Origin: Planctomycetota bacterium
Lineage (GTDB): Bacteria; Planctomycetota; B15-G4; SIAN01
NCBI GenBank assembly: GCA_009691715.1
Contig: SIAN01000014.1
Location: 28,367 to 92,366, forward strand
Direction: 5' to 3'
DNA length: 64,000 nucleotides
Position numbers and translations under genes: made by a program
Notes under the pieces: generated by a model
Told to the model about the DNA's origin: nothing
Seen by the model: the letters and a program-made list of their open reading frames with translations, nothing else
The model's database searches: none
Shown: positions 1 to 8,238 of the stretch, piece by piece
Position numbering within the stretch: position 1 is the first letter of the stretch
How the letters are laid out: each line of letters starts with the position of its first letter

Positions 1-1
1 C

Positions 2-799
2 CTGACGCTGCTGCCGAAGCTGGTCGTGACCCCGCTGTTCCTCGACGGGCTCGGGAACACGGCGTGGCGGACGATGCGCCACCGCGCGTTCAACTCTGGC
101 CGCCCATCGGAGGAGTTCGAGGAAGCGACGCGAGGGGTTTCGCCTGAGGCGGCTGCGGAGCGGCTCGATCCGACCCCGACCGGCGGGCTCGCGCTGCTGA
201 TGGGCGAGCTTGGTCGTCGCATCCAAAATGCGCGCGCGAGGGCGCCAACGAGTGATCCGAAGATGGTCGCGATGCGCGCCACCGCGCTGGCGGACGAGAT
301 CATCTACATGGCGCCAGCTTGCTCGGTCGCCGAAGCGGCGCGCAGCTTGGTCCCGTTCTTGAAGCGCGCGAACAGCGAGGCCGCAGCGAAGGGGATGTGC
401 GCTGCACCGGGCGGCTGCGGCGGCGCCGGCTGCGAGATGTGCAAATCGCTCCGGCGTCGAAAGACGAACTTCTGGCTGCTGACACTCCACCCGCTCGCCG
501 AGGCCGGCGAAATGTACACCGAGTTCGCTGACCTGCCGGCGCGCGGTTCGCTGCTCGAGTGGATCGACGATTGGTACACGTCGGCCAGTCATCCGCTCGA
601 CCGGATGTTCGGCAAGTGGAACAACGCCATCCCGGCTCTGCACTTGTTCGAGCCGGTGAAGGAGCACTTCAACGCCAAGGCGTTCGGCGTCAAGGGCGAC
701 TCGCTTCCGCAACGCCACGGCGACTTCAACGACTGCCCGTTCTGGAAGCAGGAGTTCTGGGATCCCGAGGGCACGCGCTGGGTGGAGGCGCAGGACTGA
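2..799 (+). CDS. Hypothetical protein, 5' end cut by window edge
   Basis: Not recognised. The frame is open to the left edge, so the true start probably lies outside; the first start codon inside is GTG at 26, giving 257 residues. No signal peptide or membrane span is visible. Counted from that GTG, four cysteines lie close together (C125, C131, C136, C139, in CAAPGGCGGAGCEMC), a spacing that could hold a metal. The C-terminal third is rich in tryptophan and phenylalanine. It converges on the sulfatase-like gene downstream; the short gap at 800-841 holds only a weak imperfect GC-rich inverted repeat. That the frame codes is clear from its length and composition; function is unknown. Confidence 0.7.
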   Translation: MTLLPKLVVTPLFLDGLGNTAWRTMRHRAFNSGRPSEEFEEATRGVSPEAAAERLDPTPTGGLALLMGELGRRIQNARARAPTSDPKMVAMRATALADEIIYMAPACSVAEAARSLVPFLKRANSEAAAKGMCAAPGGCGGAGCEMCKSLRRRKTNFWLLTLHPLAEAGEMYTEFADLPARGSLLEWIDDWYTSASHPLDRMFGKWNNAIPALHLFEPVKEHFNAKAFGVKGDSLPQRHGDFNDCPFWKQEFWDPEGTRWVEAQD

Positions 800-841
800 C
801 ACGGAGCGCCGCTGCGCGCGGAGCGGTGCGTCGTCCCATCC

Positions 842-2947
842 TCACTCCGCTGCGTAGCCGAGTCGCTGCAGCAGGCTCTTCATCGCGGGATCGAGCGCTG
901 CTTCGCGGCCTGCCGCGTGGCCGGCGGCGGCGGCGCGGGCGAAGGCCTCGAGCGTGCGCGCTGTCGCAGTGGCGGCCTCGGCTTCCCGCGGGTCGGCGGC
1001 GGCGAGGTCGTGCTGCTCGCGCGGGTCGGCAGTGGGGTCGAAGGCGAGGATCCGCTCGTCGCTGCCGTCGCGGGCGACGATCACGGTGCGCGTGCCGTCG
1101 CGGGTGGCGAATGCGTGGCTGCCTCCCCACTCGACGGAGGCGAAGGCGGGGCGCGGCGCGGATTCGGCGGAAGCGCCAGATGCCTCCGATGGCGCGCGAC
1201 GCAGGAGCGACAGCAGCGACTCGCCATCGAGTGGCGGCGCGCCGGCCGGCAGTTCGACGGCGAGGAGCTCGAGCAGCGTCGGCAGCAGGTCGAGCGAGCG
1301 GACCTGGCTCGCGACGCGCCGCCCCGCCGGCAGCAGCTCCGGCGCGCGCAAGATCATCGGCACATGCAACAGTTCACGGTGGAGCGAGTGGCCGTGGCCA
1401 AAGCCGCCGTGGTCGTAGAACTCCTCGCCATGGTCCGCGGTCACGATCACGAGGGTCGAGTCGAGCAGATCGCGCGTTTCCAGCGACTTGAGCAGCGCCC
1501 CCACTTCGGCATCGACCTCGTGGATGCAGGCGTCGTAGGTGGCGTTCAACGCGTCGAGCTCGGCCGGCGGCAGCGGCTGCGCCCGCGTGAACGGGAGGAA
1601 CAGGTGGCGCGCTGACGCCGGGACGTCCGCTTGCTCGCGAGCGCCCTCGAACACGCGATGCTCCGCTCGCGGCCGATAGGGCGCGTGCGTTTCCATCCAC
1701 TGGACGTGCGCGAACCACGGCGCGCCACCACCGCCGCTGCTGCCACTGCCGGCGCCTGCGTCGACGAACCGCAGCAGCTCCTGGGTCAGCTCCGCCGCGC
1801 GCGGATCGTTGCGCGCGCCACTCATGTCGAAAGGCAGCGAGACCAGCGCCTCGTACCAGCGCCACGGTGCCTCGGGCAGCTGCAGCGCCTCGACCCAGAC
1901 GTCACGCAAGCGCGCCAGCACATGGAACGCGGCGAGCGGCGCCGCCGGGCTCACCATCGGGCCGACATAGCGCTCGACACCTTGGCCGAAGCCGAAGGTC
2001 GGGGCGACGAAGGCGTTGGCGGAGAAGAGTCCCGTGCGCCAGCCGGCGGCGTGGAGCAGCTCCGCCAGCGGCCATTCGTCATCGGGCAGCGCCGCGCCAA
2101 ACGGCTCGACGCCGAGGCGTGGCGGGAGACGGCCGGTCAGCAAACTCGCGGTCGAAGGCTTCGTATGCGGGGCCTGCGCCAAACACTCCTCGAACAGGAC
2201 GCCGCGTGCCGCGATCGCGTCGATGTTCGGCGACGTCGACCGCGAATGGCCGTAGCAGCCAAGCCGATCGGCGCGCAGGGTGTCGAGCACGATCAGGAGG
2301 ACGTTGAAACGCGCCGCGGAACCGTGAGCAGCGCTGTCGCTCGTCGTGCGACCGAGTCTGGCGGAACCGCCCGATGACGGCCCTGCCGCACTCCACGTCG
2401 ATGCGAGGCGCCACGCCGCGCCGGCGACGGTCACGAGCAGCAGCAGCAACGCAACTCGCGCGCGCAGCCAGCGGGTCCGCGCCACCCACGCGGCCGCCGC
2501 TGCGCTGACTCGCCGCAGCGCCCACGCCAGCAACGGCGCGCCGATCGCAAGCAGGGTTCCATTGAGCGCCAGGCTCGCTCCGCCCAGCGCGTCAGCGAGG
2601 CACCATCGATTGAGCGGGTAGGCGACCAGCGCGACCAGCGCGATCGCCGCCGCGACGCTGAAGTGCCAGCCGAGCACGCTCACCTCGGGCAACGCAGCGG
2701 GCGCTGTCTGCCGCCTCGGCCACCCGAGTGCGCGCCGTAGCACCACCTGTCCGAGTGCCAGCCCTGCGCCGAGCACGCCGTAGAGGAGCGCCGCGGCCGG
2801 CAGCAACCGCGCGCCTCCGATCGGGACTTCACCTCGCGCGACGCGCCACGTCGCCTCAACCAGTCCCCACGCCATCGCCGCCGCGACGCACCAGCCGCCC
2901 GCCAGCGCGAGCTCGCGCGCGAGCGACGGCGACCGCGTGCCGATCAC
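842..2947 (-). CDS. Membrane-anchored sulfatase/alkaline-phosphatase superfamily protein
   Basis: Predicted 701 residues. The first ~190 residues hold about five hydrophobic spans; the rest is a sulfatase-fold domain opening with FNVLLIVLDTLRADRLGCYG, whose Asp contributes to the metal site, and containing TADHGEEFYDHGGFGHGH near the end. The site that carries the formylglycine cysteine in true sulfatases (C/S-x-P-S-R) reads T-K-P-S-T here, so the nucleophile is probably threonine, as in LtaS and EptA type phospho-group transferases; sulfatase activity is therefore doubtful. I chose the GTG at 2947 because it overlaps the fabH stop by 4 bases (GTGA); an ATG at 3022 would run into fabH. Likely cotranscribed with fabH. 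The substrate is unknown. Confidence 0.85.
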   Translation of the reverse strand: MIGTRSPSLARELALAGGWCVAAAMAWGLVEATWRVARGEVPIGGARLLPAAALLYGVLGAGLALGQVVLRRALGWPRRQTAPAALPEVSVLGWHFSVAAAIALVALVAYPLNRWCLADALGGASLALNGTLLAIGAPLLAWALRRVSAAAAAWVARTRWLRARVALLLLLVTVAGAAWRLASTWSAAGPSSGGSARLGRTTSDSAAHGSAARFNVLLIVLDTLRADRLGCYGHSRSTSPNIDAIAARGVLFEECLAQAPHTKPSTASLLTGRLPPRLGVEPFGAALPDDEWPLAELLHAAGWRTGLFSANAFVAPTFGFGQGVERYVGPMVSPAAPLAAFHVLARLRDVWVEALQLPEAPWRWYEALVSLPFDMSGARNDPRAAELTQELLRFVDAGAGSGSSGGGGAPWFAHVQWMETHAPYRPRAEHRVFEGAREQADVPASARHLFLPFTRAQPLPPAELDALNATYDACIHEVDAEVGALLKSLETRDLLDSTLVIVTADHGEEFYDHGGFGHGHSLHRELLHVPMILRAPELLPAGRRVASQVRSLDLLPTLLELLAVELPAGAPPLDGESLLSLLRRAPSEASGASAESAPRPAFASVEWGGSHAFATRDGTRTVIVARDGSDERILAFDPTADPREQHDLAAADPREAEAATATARTLEAFARAAAAGHAAGREAALDPAMKSLLQRLGYAAE

Positions 2948-4002
2948 GACGTGCCGCGCGCCGTGGATCGCCCGGCAGCGATCGTCTCCGGGGCGGCCCA
3001 GGCGAGCAGCGTGCTGGCCCACGCCATGCCACCGCCGAGAGCGAACAGGAGCAGCCGGTCGCCGTCGGCGAATCGGCCGGCGCGACGTGCTTCGTCGAGG
3101 GCAATCGGGACGCTCGCGCTCGAAGTGTTGCCGATGTGGTCGATCGCGAGCACGTACTTCTCGAACGGCAGTCCGCTCTGTTGGGCCACCTCGCGCAGGA
3201 TGTTGAGGCTGGCATGGTGGGGAACGAGGAAGCGCACGTCGGCGAGCGTCACTCCGGCGCGGCTGGTCGCCTCACGCAGACAGTCCGCGGAACGGGCGAC
3301 GGCGAACTCGTAGACCGCCTGGAACTCGCTCACCAGGTGGTGCTCGCCCGCGGCGAGCCGTTCGGCGGTCAGCGGCCGGGCCGAGCCGCCGGCGGGGACT
3401 CGCAGCGCTTGGCCGCTGGCGCCATCGGAGCCGGCGTAGAAGGCCTGGAAGCCGTAGCGCGGTGCGACCGGGAGTTCTTCCAGCACGACGGCGCCGGCGC
3501 CGTCGGCGAAGAGGCCGCTCATGCGGAAGTCCCCCTTGTCGATCAGGTCCGTCATTTTCTCGGCCGAGACGACCAGCGCGCGCCGGTAGCCGCAGCGTGC
3601 CATCAGCGCGTCGGCGACCAGCAGCGCGTTGACGAAGCCGGGGCAGGCATCCTGCAGCTGGTGGAAGACCGCCTTGCTGCCGAGCGCCGCCTGCACCTTG
3701 CTCACCGAGTGCGGAGCGACGTGATCGCTGGTCGCCGTCGACATGACGATCAGGTCGAGGTCGGAGCCGTCCAGTCCGGCCGAGTCGAGCGCCGCGCGGG
3801 CAGCGACGATCGCCATGTCGCCACTGCTTTCGCCTTCGGCGGCCCAATGGCGCGAGACGACTCCGTAGTGGCGGCGGATCCAGGCGTCGAGGTCGCAGCC
3901 GGCGCGTCGCGGATCGAAGTTGCGCACCAGCCCGGAAAGCTCGGCGTTGGTCACCACGCGCGCAGGGAGGTAGCGCCCAGAACCGGTGAGGAGTAACGCC
4001 AA
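2944..4002 (-). CDS. fabH: 3-oxoacyl-ACP synthase III (KAS III, thiolase fold)
   Basis: 352 residues, the usual length for KAS III, which condenses an acyl-CoA starter with malonyl-ACP to begin fatty-acid synthesis. The Cys-His-Asn triad is visible: Cys in QDACPGFVNALLVADAL, His in VPHHASLNIL, Asn in HIGNTSSASVPIAL. The glycine-rich C-terminus (LLFALGGGMAWASTLL) is also typical. The stop overlaps the start of the downstream sulfatase-like gene (GTGA), so the two are translationally coupled. A two-part inverted repeat lies in its leader at 4034-4075. An alternative is a FabH-like synthase for a specialised lipid, since no other fatty-acid genes lie nearby. Confidence 0.9.
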   Translation of the reverse strand: MALLLTGSGRYLPARVVTNAELSGLVRNFDPRRAGCDLDAWIRRHYGVVSRHWAAEGESSGDMAIVAARAALDSAGLDGSDLDLIVMSTATSDHVAPHSVSKVQAALGSKAVFHQLQDACPGFVNALLVADALMARCGYRRALVVSAEKMTDLIDKGDFRMSGLFADGAGAVVLEELPVAPRYGFQAFYAGSDGASGQALRVPAGGSARPLTAERLAAGEHHLVSEFQAVYEFAVARSADCLREATSRAGVTLADVRFLVPHHASLNILREVAQQSGLPFEKYVLAIDHIGNTSSASVPIALDEARRAGRFADGDRLLLFALGGGMAWASTLLAWAAPETIAAGRSTARGTS

Positions 4003-4033
4003 TGTAGACTCGCTGAAGGGAGGGCGCAGGATG

Positions 4034-4075
4034 CCACTAAGGACGGTTTCGGCACAAAACCGTCGCTGTCAGTGG
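4034..4075. promoter_or_regulatory. Inverted repeat in the fabH leader
   Basis: An outer 5-base arm pair (CCACT at 4034-4038 with AGTGG at 4071-4075) encloses an inner 8-base pair (GACGGTTT at 4042-4049 with AAACCGTC at 4057-4064). It lies 32-73 bases upstream of the fabH start, where an operator or a structured leader could act. FapR-like control of fabH is known in other bacteria, but this sequence does not match a site I can name. Function is inference. Confidence 0.35.
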
Positions 4076-4143
4076 ACGAGCCGGTCGGGGGCGCCAGGCG
4101 AAAGCACGATTCGTGCCGTCGACTCACCTCGAGGGAAACGCCG

Positions 4144-4177
4144 GAGCGCGGCGGGAGTCGTCCCCAACGCCGCGCTC
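4144..4177 (-). terminator. Hairpin downstream of the zinc-ribbon gene
   Basis: A perfect 10-base stem (GAGCGCGGCG at 4144-4153 and CGCCGCGCTC at 4168-4177) with a 14-base loop sits 33 bases after the stop of the minus-strand zinc-ribbon gene and before fabH. There is no clear U-tract, so termination is likely but not certain. Confidence 0.5.
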
Positions 4178-4209
4178 ATGGTCTGACGAAAGCTGTCGAT
4201 GGCGTCCGC

Positions 4210-4449
4210 TCAGGAGCGCTCGGCCGCCTCGGTCTTCTCCTCCTTTTGGAGGGAGAACTCGAACTGGGTGTTGTTCGCGCTGAAGCGCAGGAAGCCGGTC
4301 TTGCACTCGGGGCAGGGCCAATCCAGCAGAGCCGACATGTTGGGGTTGTAGTGCGTCAGCAGGTTGTTGTTCTGGTTGACGTAGCACTCGAACAGGCACT
4401 CACGGTTGTCGCACGAGAACTTGAGCAATGGCAAGTTGGTGTTCTTCAA
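4210..4449 (-). CDS. Small zinc-ribbon-like protein
   Basis: 79 residues. Two cysteine pairs, C13/C18 (SCDNRECLFEC, which also has C22) and C46/C49 (WPCPECKTGF), fit a small zinc ribbon. The tail is charged and rich in Glu and Lys. Its composition is less GC-skewed than that of random frames here and asparagine-rich in the middle, which supports a real gene. The start is TTG at 4449 with GGGGAG about ten bases upstream. A strong hairpin (4466-4506) lies just before the start and a terminator-like hairpin after the stop, so it is probably a single-gene transcript. Partner and role are unknown. Confidence 0.65.
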   Translation of the reverse strand: MKNTNLPLLKFSCDNRECLFECYVNQNNNLLTHYNPNMSALLDWPCPECKTGFLRFSANNTQFEFSLQKEEKTEAAERS

Positions 4450-4465
4450 ACCAAGGTCTCCCCAA

Positions 4466-4506
4466 GATCGATGCGAGCCGTCCGAAACTGGCGGCTGGCA
4501 TCGATC
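4466..4506. promoter_or_regulatory. Strong inverted repeat before the zinc-ribbon gene
   Basis: Arms GATCGATGC (4466-4474) and GCATCGATC (4498-4506) pair perfectly. After one G-G mismatch, AGCCG (4476-4480) pairs with CGGCT (4492-4496), leaving an 11-base loop. The element ends 17 bases upstream of the TTG start of the minus-strand gene, so it would lie in that gene's leader or promoter. It could be an operator, an RNA leader structure, or a terminator for transcription entering from the right. Nothing downstream of it on the minus strand resembles a U-tract. Confidence 0.45.
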
Positions 4507-4886
4507 GTCGTCGGCGGTGCAGGCAAGCTCGCGCGTCTAGGTGCTGAAATCGATCCTGTCGATCCGCCGGACTGTCGAAACGAAGCCGGAACCGTACGAG
4601 CGCCCGCAAAATCTGTCAACCTGCGATCTGTTCTAGTTCGGAATCAGATCCACAATAACCTTTGAGCGACGCCCCCCCTACGCCGACGCCTCGCCCTGGG
4701 TTGGTGCTCGATCGCCTGCCGATCATCTTTCCGATCGGATTCAGATCTGCGACGGGCCGCGAGTGGTCTGCGACGTAACGAGCCCTCGGCGGAGCGGGTC
4801 GGAGGCGCGCCCCACTCACCACCGCGGGCGTCGAGCACGACGACCCGTCGAGGAGAACTTGGCGCCGCTCCATCCCCTTTGCCGTC
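4507..4886. other. Intergenic stretch without recognised gene
   Basis: Between the divergently placed zinc-ribbon and VOC genes I see no convincing ORF, RNA gene or repeat. Around 4672-4679 there is a run of seven C. The VOC reading frame is open back to a stop at 4776-4778 without an ATG, GTG or TTG, and its last codons before the GTG encode a basic RRSIPFA stretch. The region presumably carries the promoters of both genes. Confidence 0.5.
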
Positions 4887-5399
4887 GTGACGTTGCTGGT
4901 CGGGACTTTCGCGGGCGCGAGGTTGGTTGCGCGGCCGGCCGCAACCCAAGAGAAGGCGGGCGCGGGCGTCGACCCCATCGCCCCCGCCGCCATCACCCCG
5001 GACTTTGTCGGCACCACGGTCTGCTACTTCCACGTCAGCGACCTGAAGCGTTCGCTCCGCTGGTATGGCGAGGCACTCGGTTTCACCGAGGTTGTCACGA
5101 AGAACGACGCCATCGGCTGGGTCGAGTTGAAGAGCCCGACCGAAGGGCTCGCGATCGGCCTGCTGCAGTCGGCGCAGCTCGATCCGGCGGGAGGCGCGAC
5201 GATGGTGTTCGGGGTGCACGACGTCGACGCGACCAGGCGCCAGCTCGAGGCCGCGCAGGTGCGATTCGTGGGGCCGACCGAAGTCCACCCCGGGTACGTG
5301 AAGCTCGCCGCGTTCCATGATCCCGACGGGCATCTGCTGACCTTGTCGCAGTCGCTGACGCAGGGGGCTTCGGCGACGGGAGCCAAGGGCACGCGTTGA
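4887..5399 (+). CDS. VOC-superfamily (glyoxalase/bleomycin-resistance fold) protein, probably exported
   Basis: 170 residues from GTG 4887. One VOC domain spans about residues 42-155: FHVSDLKRSLRWYGEALGF is the usual first beta-alpha unit and FHDPDGHLLTLSQS the last strand with the metal-ligand Glu replaced by Thr/Leu. The N-terminus (LLVGTFAGARLVA) resembles a signal peptide lacking its basic end; the open frame just upstream supplies RRSIPFAV but no standard start, so the start is uncertain. The stop overlaps the sigma-factor start by 4 bases (TTGA), tying this gene to an ECF sigma/anti-sigma unit. It may sense or process a small ligand outside the cytoplasm; the substrate is unknown. Confidence 0.75.
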   Translation: MTLLVGTFAGARLVARPAATQEKAGAGVDPIAPAAITPDFVGTTVCYFHVSDLKRSLRWYGEALGFTEVVTKNDAIGWVELKSPTEGLAIGLLQSAQLDPAGGATMVFGVHDVDATRRQLEAAQVRFVGPTEVHPGYVKLAAFHDPDGHLLTLSQSLTQGASATGAKGTR

Positions 5400-5956
5400 C
5401 GGCGGGCGAAACGAGCGATGAAGCGCTGATGGCCGCCGTCCGCGGGGGGACGGTCGGCCTGCTCGGCGTGCTGTTCGAGCGGCACGCCGGGCTGCTGCGC
5501 GGCTTCTTCCGACGGCGCGGCTTCGCGGGCGGCGGCGCCGACGACCTGGTCCAAGAGGTCTTTCTGCGGGTCCTGCGCTACCACGCGAGCTGGCGCGGCG
5601 AGGGGGCGTTCGCCGGCTGGCTCTGGCGATTCGCGGCGAACGTCGCCAACGACGCCCTGCTGCGCGAGCGGCGCGGCAACGAGATTGCGCGGGCGGTGGC
5701 GGCAAGGGTCGCTGGCAGCGGCGATCCGGCGGCAGGACAGGCGCGGATCGAGGAGGCGGCGACGCTGCATGCAGCGCTCGCCAGGCTGCCCGCTGACGAT
5801 CGGCAACTGATCGAGTGGCGTTGATTCGCGGGCCTCGACGCCGCGGAGATCGGCGCGCGGGGAGGCTGCAGCGCCGGTGCCGCGCGGGTTCGATTGCACC
5901 GGGCGATGGTCCGACTGCGAGCGCTGCACGGCGCGCCACGGCACGAGGAGCGATGA
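5396..5956 (+). pseudogene. ECF RNA polymerase sigma factor, interrupted by an in-frame TGA
   Basis: Sigma-70 family ECF factor. Region 2 is clear (GADDLVQEVFLRVLRY, then FAGWLWRFAANVANDALLRE). The first stop, TGA at 5822-5824, follows RLPADDRQLIEWR. The same frame then continues with FAGLDAAEIGARGGCSAGAA and RVRLHRAMVRLRAL, the region 4 helix-turn-helix, to a second TGA at 5954-5956. Without the internal TGA it would be 186 residues, a normal ECF length. The stop falls where relatives have an aromatic residue before F-x-G-L, so a TGG (Trp) to TGA change is plausible. As written, the protein lacks region 4 and could not bind the -35 element. The start is TTG at 5396, overlapping the VOC stop; the final stop overlaps the anti-sigma start (ATGA). 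Confidence 0.85.
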
Positions 5957-6718
5957 CGATGGCGAAGACGATGACGTGCCATGAGCTCGAGGGGATCGGC
6001 TGGGGCGCTGTCGATGACGGAGCGCGCGCGGTCGACGAAGCGAAGGCGATCGCGGCGCATCTGGCCGGTTGCGCCGCCTGCCGAACCGAGGCGGCGGCGA
6101 TGGCGGCGCTGGTTTCGCAGCTCGCAGCGGAGGTGAGCGAAACGCCGAATCCGGTCGCAGAGGGTCAGGAAAACGGCAGCGCAGGACAGCGGCGATTCGC
6201 GCAACTGCTCGAGGCGTGGCGCATCGGGCAGACGGAGCGGCCGAGTCCTTGGCGCGCGTGGCCGGTCGCGGCGGCGTTGCTGGTCGGACTGTCGCTCGGC
6301 GTGGTGTCGCCTTGGCATGCGGGCGGCAGCACGGCGCCGGACGCCTCAGCGCCCGCCAGCGTGTCGGGACGGCAGTTCCTGCTCGCGCTGCACGAACGGC
6401 CCGGCTCGATGGCGTCGACGCCAGAAGAGGAGCAACGCCTCGTCGCGGAATACGGCGACTGGGCGGGAGAACTGGCGCGGGGCGACCAGCTCGTCGCGGC
6501 GGAGAAGTTGCGCGATGAGACCGAGCTGGTGCTGCGTCGCGATGGCGACGGCATCGTCGTCACCGCGCCCGGGCCGGAGGATGCGACGCCGCGCGCAGAA
6601 CGGCTACTTCGTCGTGCGTGCCGCCGACATCGAGCAGGCCATCGCGATCGCACGCGCGTCGCCGCACCTGCGGCACGGCGGGACGATTGAACTGCGGGAG
6701 ATCGAGGAGACGCGCTGA
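5953..6718 (+). pseudogene. Zinc anti-sigma factor fused to a YCII-like domain, frameshifted
   Basis: From ATG 5953 the product has a zinc-binding anti-sigma domain with the H-x3-C-x2-C signature (HLAGCAACR, about residues 36-43). One membrane span follows (WPVAAALLVGLSLGVV, about residues 103-118), then a YCII-like ferredoxin-fold domain: FLLALHERPGSM, EYGDWAGELARG, DQLVAAEKLRDE. After GPEDATPRA (about 6590-6600) the frame is lost. The missing half, GYFVVRAADIEQAIAIARAS followed by GGTIELREIEE, lies in another frame and ends at 6718. Restoring it needs +2 or -1 bases in the GC-repeat ccgcgcgc, so slippage is likely. With this topology the YCII part would face the periplasm as a sensor for the partner sigma factor. 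Confidence 0.8.
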
Positions 6719-6762
6719 ACGCCGCTCGGTGGCGACTCCTCGACGCGATTCCTCGGCGGCGA

Positions 6763-8238
6763 CTACTCCTTGTGCACCAGCGCCCGCTCCTTCTCGATGC
6801 CGTCCAGAACCGCCTGCGTCACGTCGTTGGTCGGATACTTGCCAGTGAAGCAGGCGTTGCAGAACTGCTTCAGGTCGGTGTTGCCTTCGCGCACCGACGT
6901 CTCGAGGTCGGGCAAGTCCTGGTAGATGACGCCGTCCGCGCCGATCTCCTTCGCGATCTGCAAGTCGCCCTTCGGCACCCCGGCCTGGTCGCGCGCGATG
7001 AACTCGTTCTTGGTCGACATGTCGATGCCGTAGACGCACGGATGCAGCAGCTGCGGCGAACAACTGGCGAAGTAGACCTTGCGCGCGCCCGCCTCGCGCG
7101 CCATCTGCACGATCTCCTTGCTGGTGTTGCCGCGGACGATCGAGTCGTCGACGATCAAGACGTCCTTGTCTTTGAACTCGAGCTTGATGGCGTTCAGCTT
7201 GTGGCGGATCGACTTACGACGCACTTTGTTGCCAGGCATGATGAACGTGCGACCGATGTAGCGATTCTTGACGAAGCCCTCGCGGTACTTGATGCCGAGC
7301 TTCTGCGCCATCGCCAGCGCCGCATCGCGCGCCGATTCCGGCACCGGCATCACCACGTCGACCTCGATGCCGGTCTTCTTCCACTTGTCGGCGAGGTGCT
7401 CGCCCATGCGCAGGCGCGACTTGTAGACGCTCACCTTGTCGAGGAACGAGTCGGGGCGCGCGAAGTAGACCCACTCGAACAGGCACGGGTGGTGCAAGTC
7501 GTCGCGGACCTGGCGGCGCGTGACCGTGCCGTCCATCTTGATCACGATCGCCTCGCCCGCCTTCAAGCTCGACGTGTGGTGGTAGTCCAGCAAGTCGAGC
7601 AGCACCGATTCGGAGGCGACACAGAAGCTCTTCTTGCCGTCGGCTTCGACCCGTTCACCGACGATGATCGGCTTGATTCCCTTCGGATCACGGAACGCAA
7701 ACATCCCGAAGCCGGAGATCATCCCGACCACCGAGTAGGCGCCCTTGCAGCGCTCGAACACGGCGTGAACCGCCTTGAAGACGGCGTCCTCGGTCGGTTT
7801 CGCGGTGCCGGTCTCCGCCAGCGCATGGGCGAAGACCTGCAGGATCGCCTCGACGTCGCAGTTGCTGTCGACCAGGTAGTGGTCGCGCTCGGAGAGTTCC
7901 TTCTTGAGCTCGTAGAAGTTGGTCAGGTTGCCGTTGTGCGCCATCGCGATACCGAACGGCGACTTCACTAGGAACGGCTGGGTGTCGTCGACGCTGCCGC
8001 CGCCGACCGTCGGGTAGCGGACGTGGCCGATGCCGATGCTGCCGCGCAGTTTGGACGGCGATTCCTCGCGGAACACCTCGCGAACGAGTCCCATGCCGCG
8101 CTTCATGTGGAAGCGGCCATTGAACGTACACGCGCCCGCCGCGTCCTGCCCGCGATGCTGGATCGAAACGAGACCGTCGAGGATCTCGCTGATCACGTCG
8201 CGCTGCTTGGGGCCGAGGACGCCGATGAATCCGCACAT
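6763..8238 (-). CDS. purF: Amidophosphoribosyltransferase
   Basis: 491 residues. First committed step of purine synthesis: transfers glutamine amide nitrogen to PRPP to give phosphoribosylamine. Mature catalytic Cys2 is present (MCGFIGVLG). The glutaminase half continues with SIQHRGQDAAG and HVRYPTVGG; the C-terminal half carries the PRPP loop in KDVLIVDDSIVRGNTSKEI. Length matches the family. The start ATG at 8238 is fixed by the need for Cys at position 2. The gene stands alone between the broken anti-sigma gene and a divergent LexA-like regulator; the 195-base gap at 8239-8433 must contain both promoters. No purine riboswitch was recognised there. Confidence 0.97.
   Translation of the reverse strand: MCGFIGVLGPKQRDVISEILDGLVSIQHRGQDAAGACTFNGRFHMKRGMGLVREVFREESPSKLRGSIGIGHVRYPTVGGGSVDDTQPFLVKSPFGIAMAHNGNLTNFYELKKELSERDHYLVDSNCDVEAILQVFAHALAETGTAKPTEDAVFKAVHAVFERCKGAYSVVGMISGFGMFAFRDPKGIKPIIVGERVEADGKKSFCVASESVLLDLLDYHHTSSLKAGEAIVIKMDGTVTRRQVRDDLHHPCLFEWVYFARPDSFLDKVSVYKSRLRMGEHLADKWKKTGIEVDVVMPVPESARDAALAMAQKLGIKYREGFVKNRYIGRTFIMPGNKVRRKSIRHKLNAIKLEFKDKDVLIVDDSIVRGNTSKEIVQMAREAGARKVYFASCSPQLLHPCVYGIDMSTKNEFIARDQAGVPKGDLQIAKEIGADGVIYQDLPDLETSVREGNTDLKQFCNACFTGKYPTNDVTQAVLDGIEKERALVHKE

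Noticed and set aside
800..841. Possible terminator between the first two genes
   Set aside because: The GC-rich inverted repeat is imperfect and lacks a T-tract, so I did not list it as a feature.
559..1491. 310-residue Arg-rich plus-strand frame
   Set aside because: Overlaps both the first gene and the sulfatase-like gene, with repetitive Arg/Ala composition typical of shadow frames in GC-rich DNA.
5870..5900. T-loop-like GGGTTCGATTG resembling a tRNA arm
   Set aside because: It lies in the sigma region 4 coding sequence and no acceptor or anticodon arms fit around it.
5810..5960. Selenocysteine insertion at the sigma-factor TGA
   Set aside because: No selenocysteine is known at this place in sigma factors, and I see no clear stem-loop right after the TGA.
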